Shown here: piece by piece, positions 57,925 to 64,000 of the stretch
How the letters are laid out: each line of letters opens with the position of its first letter
Numbering within the stretch: position 1 is the first letter of the stretch
Source: Leptasterias polaris
Lineage: Eukaryota; Echinodermata; Asteroidea; Forcipulatida; Asteriidae
DNA length: 64,000 nt
Assembly (NCBI GenBank): GCA_037783415.1
Contig: JAZGTN010000064.1
Location: forward strand, 1,971,001-2,035,000
Direction: 5' to 3'
The notes under the pieces: generated by a model
The model's database searches: none
Told to the model about the DNA's origin: nothing
The model's input: the letters and a program-made list of their open reading frames with translations, nothing else
Translations under genes and position numbers: made by a program

Positions 57925-60900
57925 CTAATCATGAGACTCAAGAAGGCAAAGCTTGGTAATAGGTCTCACTAAAATGTTGCGACTTGACTTGACTTCTGCT
58001 GTCCTCACCAAACCATCTTTGCCCGGAAACGTCTTTATCACTAGTCCCAGAGGCCAGTTCTTTCTAGGTGTTGCTTCATCCAAAATAAGCACAATGTCTC
58101 CAACTGATAGGTTCCTCTGTGGTTCAATCCACTTTTGCCTCAGCTGTAAGGTGGGTAAGTATTCTCTCACCCAGCGCTTCCAAAACTGGTCCGAAAGAAG
58201 CTGCACGTGTCGCCAACGTCTTCCATATGAGTCTTGCTTTATGAAATTACCAGGCGGTGCTGGCTGACCTGCTCGAAGCAGAAGCAAGTGGTTTGGAGTA
58301 AGTGCCTCTAGATCCTTGGGATTGTCTGATACTGGTGTAATTGGACGACCATTTACAATTGACTCAATCTCACAAAACAGGGTGTTCAATCGTTCATCAT
58401 CGAGTACCTGGTCCTTCAGTGTGGCATTAAGAACTTTACGCACTGTTCTAATCTGGCGTTCCCAGACACCTCCCATGTGTGACGCTGTTGGAGTGTTGAA
58501 TTCCCACTCTATCTCATTCAGCAAGAGATATTCCTTCATTCTATTGGCTTCATTCCACTTCTGAATGGATTCTCTCAGTTCTCTTTCACCTCCGACAAAA
58601 TTTGTTCCATTGTCAGACCGCATTCTTTTAGGCATTCCTCTTCTTGCTGAAAACCTCACCAGAGCATTTATGAAGGAATTTGCGTCCAGTGAATGAATCA
58701 TTTCGATGTGTATGGCTCTGCATGCCATACAAGTGAACAGACAGCCATATCTTTTCTCCTGACTCCGACCCCTCTTTACTAGGAAAGGACCAAAACAGTC
58801 CACCCCGGTGTCAGTGAAGGGTGGATTACCTGGTGTGACTCGGTCCTTGGGAAGATTTGCCATTCTCTGGGCACATGCCTTTCCTCTGATTCTTTTGCAG
58901 TCTATGCACTTGCGCAAAACTTGACTTATCAACGCACGTGCCTTCGGTATCCAATACCTTTCTCTCACAAGGGACAACACATACTCTTTTCCAGAGTGTG
59001 CTGCCTTCTTTTCATGGAAGTATCTGATAATGAGCCTTCCCACATGCCCTTGAGGAACTATCAAAGGATGCTTTGACTGGTTGTTAAGTGGAGCCATCTG
59101 TAATCTTCCTCCAATTTTGAGCAACCCATCTTCCATGATAGGGTCCAACTTGTAGATGCTGCTCTTACAGGAGATCCTTCCACCTTCCTCCAAAGCATGT
59201 AACTCATTACTATAATGTCGTCTCTGAAGATATGCTATGATAGCTTGCTCTGCCCTTTGCAATTCATGAACTCTCAGACATGCTTGTGTCTTCATCTGTC
59301 TATGGTTATGCAGCCATGTCTTGAAACGTAGTAACCATGCTACGGCTTTCTTCAGGCGTATCCAGCATGAATATTTCTCAAGCAGCTTGTCAAGTGTGAC
59401 CCCTTGGGCCTCTGCATTCACAACACACATTTTGGCCTCCTGCTTAACTTCCTTGTCATCATTAAGCAGATCTGAATTCACATTCTGCTCTTCCGGCCAA
59501 GTTGATTCATCTTTCCACAGGAAATCCGGCCCCTGTTTCCATCTGGTGCAGGACATCATCTGTTTAGCATTCAACCCTCGAGAAGCATCATCAGCAGGGT
59601 TTGAGGCAGTGTCTACATGCCTCCATTGACTTGGAAGCGATCCATCATGAATAATAGCCACTCTATTGGAGACAAACGTGTGGCAACGTTTTGATGTGTT
59701 TTTGATGTACTGCAAGACGATCATGCTGTCAGTCCAAAATGTTGTCTCCTGTACCTGTAGCCTCATTTCACGACGAAGCATACTATCCAAACGAACTGCC
59801 ACCACTGCTGCTGATAACTCCAGCCTCGGTATGGTCATAGGCTTAATTGGTGCTAGTCTTGACTTTCCCAACTGAAACGCGCAGTGTGAAATTCCTTCCT
59901 GATTGACCAGCCTTACATAGGAAACTGCTCCATAGGCCGCCGACGAAGCATCGCAAAAGTGGTGTAGCTGAACCCTTGCAGCCATTCCAAAGCCCTGAGG
60001 CACAATGCATCTCGGAATTTCAAAATTCTCCATCATCGGAAGCTCTGCCAGCCATTTGATCCAGCGCCTATGATTTCCTGGTTCTAGCTCATCATCCCAC
60101 CCCTTGTATGCCTTACACTCATCTTGAAAGATACATTTAGCTTTGAGCACAAAGGGGCAGACTAAGCCGAGCGGATCGTACACCGAACTCACAATGCTCA
60201 ACAGGCCTCTTCTCGTGAAGCTCTTCTCCTTTGGTTTTATTTTGATACTGAAAATATCTGTATCAGTGTTCCAGTGCACGCCGAGTGCTCTTTCAATCGG
60301 GAGTGGTGCTCTATCCAGATCCAAATCCTTAACTCCCTTGGCTCTTTCATCAAGTGGGATAGACTCGACGACCTTTCGGCTGTTTGAGATCCATTTAGTT
60401 AGGCGGAAACCACCCAAAGACAGCAGCTTGGTAAGTGAATTCACCAATGTTACTGCTTCTTCCTCATTGTCCACTGCTTTCAAGCAGTCATCTGCGTAGA
60501 AATTCTCCATTACGGTAGTGACTGTTTTGTTGTCGAACTTGTCTGCATTATCTTCAGCAGTTCTGCGTAGGGCAAAATTGGCGCAGCTCGGACTCCATAC
60601 ACCCCCAAAGAGGTGCACCGCCATTCTGTAGACTTCTGGTTGATTATTTGTGTTTCCGTCCTTCCACCACAAAAATCGAAGGGCATCTCTATGGCAAGGA
60701 GAGACCTTCACCTGGTGGAACATAGCCTCTATGTCACCCATGACTGCAACTCGGCGCTCTCTGAATCTGACCAGAACTCCTATCAGCTTATTAGTCATAT
60801 CAGGGCCTTGAAAAACTGCCTTGTTCAGGGAAGTTCCAGCATATTCAGCTGCACAGTCAAAAACAATGCGTAACTTATCCGGCTTGTTGGGATTCATCAC

Positions 60901-63795
60901 ATTATGATGGGGAAGGTACCATGTACATCTGGCAGAGGCATCTTTATCAATGCAAGATACATGTTCTGCGTACCCCCTTTTTAGTAAATCATCAATGCCA
61001 GCCTTATATCTGCACTGAAGCTCTGGATCTTTGGTCAGACGCCTTCCAAGGCTCAGCAGTCTCTTATCAGCAAGGGATCTGTTATCTGGCAACTGTGGTT
61101 GGTACAGCTTGAAAGGAATATCCATTTGGTAATGCCCATCCACAACTGCCAGTGTTTTGTTCCAAACGTCTATTACCCCTTTGTCGTCTATGGACATGCG
61201 AGGTTGGCTTCCTGCCAGTGCATGGGCAGTATCTAACTTCCAGAAGCGCTCAACCTGGGCATCAAGGGCAACTTCTTCCTGATTTGCTGCATGCACAAAA
61301 TTGCAGACACTGCTCATAGAGGATTGTTCATCGATGAATGGCCCATTAAGTGTCCATCCAAGAGCTGTTCTCATTGCATACGGTTCTCCTGGCGCACCTT
61401 GTCTCACTTCTAAGGGCATCAGGGCCTGAGGAATATCCTGCCCGATTAGGATTGTTACTTTAGATTCATGCACTTGGGGCAAGTCTAGATCTTTAAAGTG
61501 GTCCCATCCTTTTAAGTCGGCTGAAGTTGCTAAACAACTATTAAGAGTCGGGAACGAGTGTAAAGCATAAACCTTTGGCAGCTGAATGACATTTCGCTTT
61601 CTTTTCTTGCCGGCTGTTCCAGTCACTTCCAATGCAACTTCCAATGCTTGTGAATCATTGCCCTCATTCAGGGTCTCTAGTGATAGAACAGTTTCCTTTC
61701 CTTTCAGACCCATATGCTCCAGTAGAGAACGTGAGCAGAATGTTCGATTACTGCCAGGGTCCAGGAGAGCATGTGTTTGGATAAAGTCAGTTTGACCTTT
61801 ACCTCTGACATTGACTGTGACAATGGGGAGGACAACCTTTGCTCCTTTTCCCGAGGGGCAAACTGCACAGCTTTTAGCTTCGACTTTGTGCACATCTCTA
61901 TTTTGCATATCGTCGTTCGGAAAATTGTTCTGGTCTGGTCTATTTATGGCAAACTGCATTGCGTCATGTAACCACATGGAATGTCTCAGTGTGCAACCCT
62001 CTATGTTGCAATCACTCTTTCTCCTACACCATCTTGCAGCATGGTTGCTAGCATCCAAGCAGTTGAAACACAGTCGCTTCTTCTTTATCAAGTCCATTCT
62101 TTTCTGAGAGGACATTTTCTGGAATTCATTGCAATCAGAGAGGCGGTGGACTCCTCCGCACAGACAACACTGTCTCATTGACCATCCACTTCTTTTGTCG
62201 GTGGTTTCTCTATTTTCACCCCAGTCCACTTTGTTAGTTGCATTATCCTCAGCCAGGACACTGAATGATGAACCTCGTTTTGACATGCATGATTTGTCAG
62301 TCGCTCTCTGATCTTTATATTTGGTGGCAAGGGACCCAAAAATAGGGTCGTTTGCCTCCTTAGCAGCCATACTCAGAAATTTGACTAATCCTTCAACATT
62401 TGGATAGTCACCTGTTCGTTCCACCGCCTTAACTGCCTCTCTACGCCATCTAGATTGCAGATGAAATGGGAGTCGCTCAACTATTCGCACCATTCTCACA
62501 CGAGAGTCCAACTCATTAAGTTTTCCCATCGCATTTAGCGTTTCCATACAGCCCCTGACATCATCAGCAAAGTCTTGCAAGGCTTCTCCATCATTTGCTT
62601 TGAGAGATGGCCCATCGGTCACCTTCTTTACCCATGCTTGTGAGATGGTGAAATCATTGCCAAATCTCTCCTTTAGAAGATTACGTGCCTTCTTGTATCC
62701 CTCTGACGGCAGCATCAAAGCACAAGGTCTGATTACACGGGCTGCCTTATCTTTGCAGTATTCAAACAGCCTGTTTAGTTTAGCCCCATCGCTGACTGAT
62801 GAATTACCCACACAACAATCAAAAGACCGAATAAACACCCAATAGTCCATAGGGTCACCATAGAAAGTTATTATACTGCTCTTTGGTAAGTTCATAACAT
62901 CTAACATCTGACGCTGCAATGTAAGGAAGGCGTTTTCATTTACCTTCAGAGGTGCCAGTTCCTCAATGAAAGGGTTAAACTTTGAACCCATAACCCCTTC
63001 ATCATCTGCACTTTGAGATTCGTGTATGGGCGTAGAAGTTACAAATATAGGGTTTTGGTTCACTGAATCAAATAATCCTTTCTTCCTTTTGGAATTGTCA
63101 TGCTCCGCTGCTCCGTCTGTGCTCAAGAAAGGATTTGGTTGAGCATTTTGCTCTGGCATGTTTATGAATTTGGCCAGTGTCTGTTCTTCTGCAGTAACTG
63201 CCTCAAGTTCAGCCTTAATTTTTAGGTTTTCCATTGCAGCCTTTTGTCTTAGTATCTCTTCATCCATTTGAGTTTTATATCTCAACTGTTCCAACTCTAG
63301 CTCCTGCTGCTGCATAAGAAATGTTGCCTTGACAACCAGAGATGCCCTTTTGGCTGCAGCCATTGCTCTTGCACTTGAAGTTGTCGATTCTGCTCCAATG
63401 CTTCCGTTCTGTGAGGCACTGTCAGTTGGAGCAATATAATCGAGCTGCACAGGGAACAAGTAGCAACATTGACTACGTGCTCGTTTTAGGATTTCTTCAA
63501 TTTTATCGGCATCCTCTTTCAGCTTTGGCAACCTCTGTTTGTCAAGTTGTAAGGCTAACTCTACATATTCTGCATGTATGTCCAGGTAATTTGTGACTGC
63601 AGTTTCCAAAGCTGTCAATTTGCCTTTCACAAACTCCCCGTCAAGGTTCCCATCAATAGCACATTGAAAGTCTGTAAATTTTCTCTTTACATTTGAAGCA
63701 TGGCCGGCACGAGACCTCGATATTCTAGTAAGTTTATCTCCACTCACATTTTCCTCAACCAAGCTCGTATCCATTTGTTCTGCCATATTGTTCAC
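57925..63795 (-). CDS. BEL/Pao retrotransposon Gag-Pol polyprotein, intact
   Basis: One uninterrupted frame of 1956 residues, the usual single-polyprotein design of BEL/Pao. Order: a coiled-coil-like Q/E-rich N-terminus with a Gag region containing YWVFIRSFDCC; cysteine clusters CCLCGGVHRLSDC and CFNCLDASNHAARWC; an aspartic protease with LLDPGS (D679); reverse transcriptase with YADD at 1100-1103; RNase H with HFCDASSAAYGAV and WTDSM; integrase with a zinc region (CIDCKRIRG) and the catalytic triad D1666, D1728 and E1779; and a C-terminal domain with SVGDIVLILDE, as in other members. No envelope-like frame is present. All catalytic residues appear intact, so this copy may be recently active. 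It lies opposite in direction to the host gene. The start codon chosen is the first ATG, 36 bp inside the LTR boundary. Confidence 0.95.
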   Translation of the reverse strand: MNNMAEQMDTSLVEENVSGDKLTRISRSRAGHASNVKRKFTDFQCAIDGNLDGEFVKGKLTALETAVTNYLDIHAEYVELALQLDKQRLPKLKEDADKIEEILKRARSQCCYLFPVQLDYIAPTDSASQNGSIGAESTTSSARAMAAAKRASLVVKATFLMQQQELELEQLRYKTQMDEEILRQKAAMENLKIKAELEAVTAEEQTLAKFINMPEQNAQPNPFLSTDGAAEHDNSKRKKGLFDSVNQNPIFVTSTPIHESQSADDEGVMGSKFNPFIEELAPLKVNENAFLTLQRQMLDVMNLPKSSIITFYGDPMDYWVFIRSFDCCVGNSSVSDGAKLNRLFEYCKDKAARVIRPCALMLPSEGYKKARNLLKERFGNDFTISQAWVKKVTDGPSLKANDGEALQDFADDVRGCMETLNAMGKLNELDSRVRMVRIVERLPFHLQSRWRREAVKAVERTGDYPNVEGLVKFLSMAAKEANDPIFGSLATKYKDQRATDKSCMSKRGSSFSVLAEDNATNKVDWGENRETTDKRSGWSMRQCCLCGGVHRLSDCNEFQKMSSQKRMDLIKKKRLCFNCLDASNHAARWCRRKSDCNIEGCTLRHSMWLHDAMQFAINRPDQNNFPNDDMQNRDVHKVEAKSCAVCPSGKGAKVVLPIVTVNVRGKGQTDFIQTHALLDPGSNRTFCSRSLLEHMGLKGKETVLSLETLNEGNDSQALEVALEVTGTAGKKRKRNVIQLPKVYALHSFPTLNSCLATSADLKGWDHFKDLDLPQVHESKVTILIGQDIPQALMPLEVRQGAPGEPYAMRTALGWTLNGPFIDEQSSMSSVCNFVHAANQEEVALDAQVERFWKLDTAHALAGSQPRMSIDDKGVIDVWNKTLAVVDGHYQMDIPFKLYQPQLPDNRSLADKRLLSLGRRLTKDPELQCRYKAGIDDLLKRGYAEHVSCIDKDASARCTWYLPHHNVMNPNKPDKLRIVFDCAAEYAGTSLNKAVFQGPDMTNKLIGVLVRFRERRVAVMGDIEAMFHQVKVSPCHRDALRFLWWKDGNTNNQPEVYRMAVHLFGGVWSPSCANFALRRTAEDNADKFDNKTVTTVMENFYADDCLKAVDNEEEAVTLVNSLTKLLSLGGFRLTKWISNSRKVVESIPLDERAKGVKDLDLDRAPLPIERALGVHWNTDTDIFSIKIKPKEKSFTRRGLLSIVSSVYDPLGLVCPFVLKAKCIFQDECKAYKGWDDELEPGNHRRWIKWLAELPMMENFEIPRCIVPQGFGMAARVQLHHFCDASSAAYGAVSYVRLVNQEGISHCAFQLGKSRLAPIKPMTIPRLELSAAVVAVRLDSMLRREMRLQVQETTFWTDSMIVLQYIKNTSKRCHTFVSNRVAIIHDGSLPSQWRHVDTASNPADDASRGLNAKQMMSCTRWKQGPDFLWKDESTWPEEQNVNSDLLNDDKEVKQEAKMCVVNAEAQGVTLDKLLEKYSCWIRLKKAVAWLLRFKTWLHNHRQMKTQACLRVHELQRAEQAIIAYLQRRHYSNELHALEEGGRISCKSSIYKLDPIMEDGLLKIGGRLQMAPLNNQSKHPLIVPQGHVGRLIIRYFHEKKAAHSGKEYVLSLVRERYWIPKARALISQVLRKCIDCKRIRGKACAQRMANLPKDRVTPGNPPFTDTGVDCFGPFLVKRGRSQEKRYGCLFTCMACRAIHIEMIHSLDANSFINALVRFSARRGMPKRMRSDNGTNFVGGERELRESIQKWNEANRMKEYLLLNEIEWEFNTPTASHMGGVWERQIRTVRKVLNATLKDQVLDDERLNTLFCEIESIVNGRPITPVSDNPKDLEALTPNHLLLLRAGQPAPPGNFIKQDSYGRRWRHVQLLSDQFWKRWVREYLPTLQLRQKWIEPQRNLSVGDIVLILDEATPRKNWPLGLVIKTFPGKDGLVRTAEVKSSRNILVRPITKLCLLESHD

Positions 63796-63828
63796 TTGCG
63801 ATCAAAATAACCTTGGGTTTTGTACAGA

Positions 63829-64000
63829 TGTAACGGCGGAAATTAACTGCTATACATTAAACACAATAACCACTGCTTGTGACTATTTTGGCGATTCCTT
63901 TGCTCATGTACATTTAATACTATTTGCTTATCACATCTCCAGTGCATCACAATGCACAATCCATGCATACATCACAATATATTTCTGAACGTGTAGTTCG
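63829..64000 (-). repeat. 5' LTR of the BEL/Pao element, cut by the window
   Basis: Only the inner 172 bp are present. Adjacent internal sequence does not start with TGG, so no primer-binding site could be assigned with confidence. Confidence 0.85.

Overview
The window is eukaryotic genomic DNA that is almost entirely repeats and mobile elements. It most likely comes from an echinoderm or another marine deuterostome invertebrate. The reasons are AT-rich DNA with introns, a tRNA-Leu-like SINE ending in a TTA-repeat tail, MITEs with TTAA target sites, a CR1/L2-type LINE carrying a 2A-like motif, and a BEL/Pao element. The species cannot be named from the sequence. Layout: (1) Positions 1-43500 are one head-to-tail array of about 18 related units, mostly 1.0-4.3 kb (two are 449 bp). 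Every unit ends in the same structure: a 9-bp-stem hairpin, a short A/T spacer and CTAG, always followed by T. This resembles a Helitron 3' terminus, and the array stops exactly at such an end (43500). Two pairs of units bounded by these ends are nearly identical (14639-18964 with 26631-30964; 35454-39250 with 39700-43500). Nested inside the array are an inverted, diverged copy of the end (20503), a TTAA MITE (20588-20964), a SINE with a clean target duplication (22331-22741), and an island of inverted 21-bp hairpin minisatellites (2686-4641). No Rep/helicase gene is visible, so the units are non-autonomous if they are Helitrons. (2) Positions 43501-48960 are a mosaic of host DNA and relics: a decayed two-exon gene fragment resembling the intracellular C-terminal domain of P2X7-like proteins (43540-44127, +), a MITE with 24-bp inverted ends, a possible terminal exon on the minus strand, a LINE C-terminal fragment, a degenerate minisatellite and a MITE remnant. 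(3) Positions about 48960-52994 hold an almost full-length non-LTR retrotransposon. It encodes a 2A-like motif, a PHD-type zinc finger, an apurinic endonuclease and a reverse transcriptase, and is broken by one frameshift near 52040. (4) Positions 53351-54506 are a three-level nest: a SINE split by a DNA transposon, which is itself split by a 261-bp element with an 8-bp target duplication. (5) Positions 54804-56985 are three exons of a host gene encoding fibronectin type III domains (+), with consistent splice phases. (6) Positions 57178-64000 hold a young BEL/Pao LTR retrotransposon on the minus strand with one intact 1956-residue polyprotein. It lies immediately downstream of the last fibronectin III exon, probably in the next intron, and its second LTR runs off the window. 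The most unusual feature is the 43.5-kb array: the hairpin shows compensatory base changes, and whole units have been copied from CTAG to CTAG.
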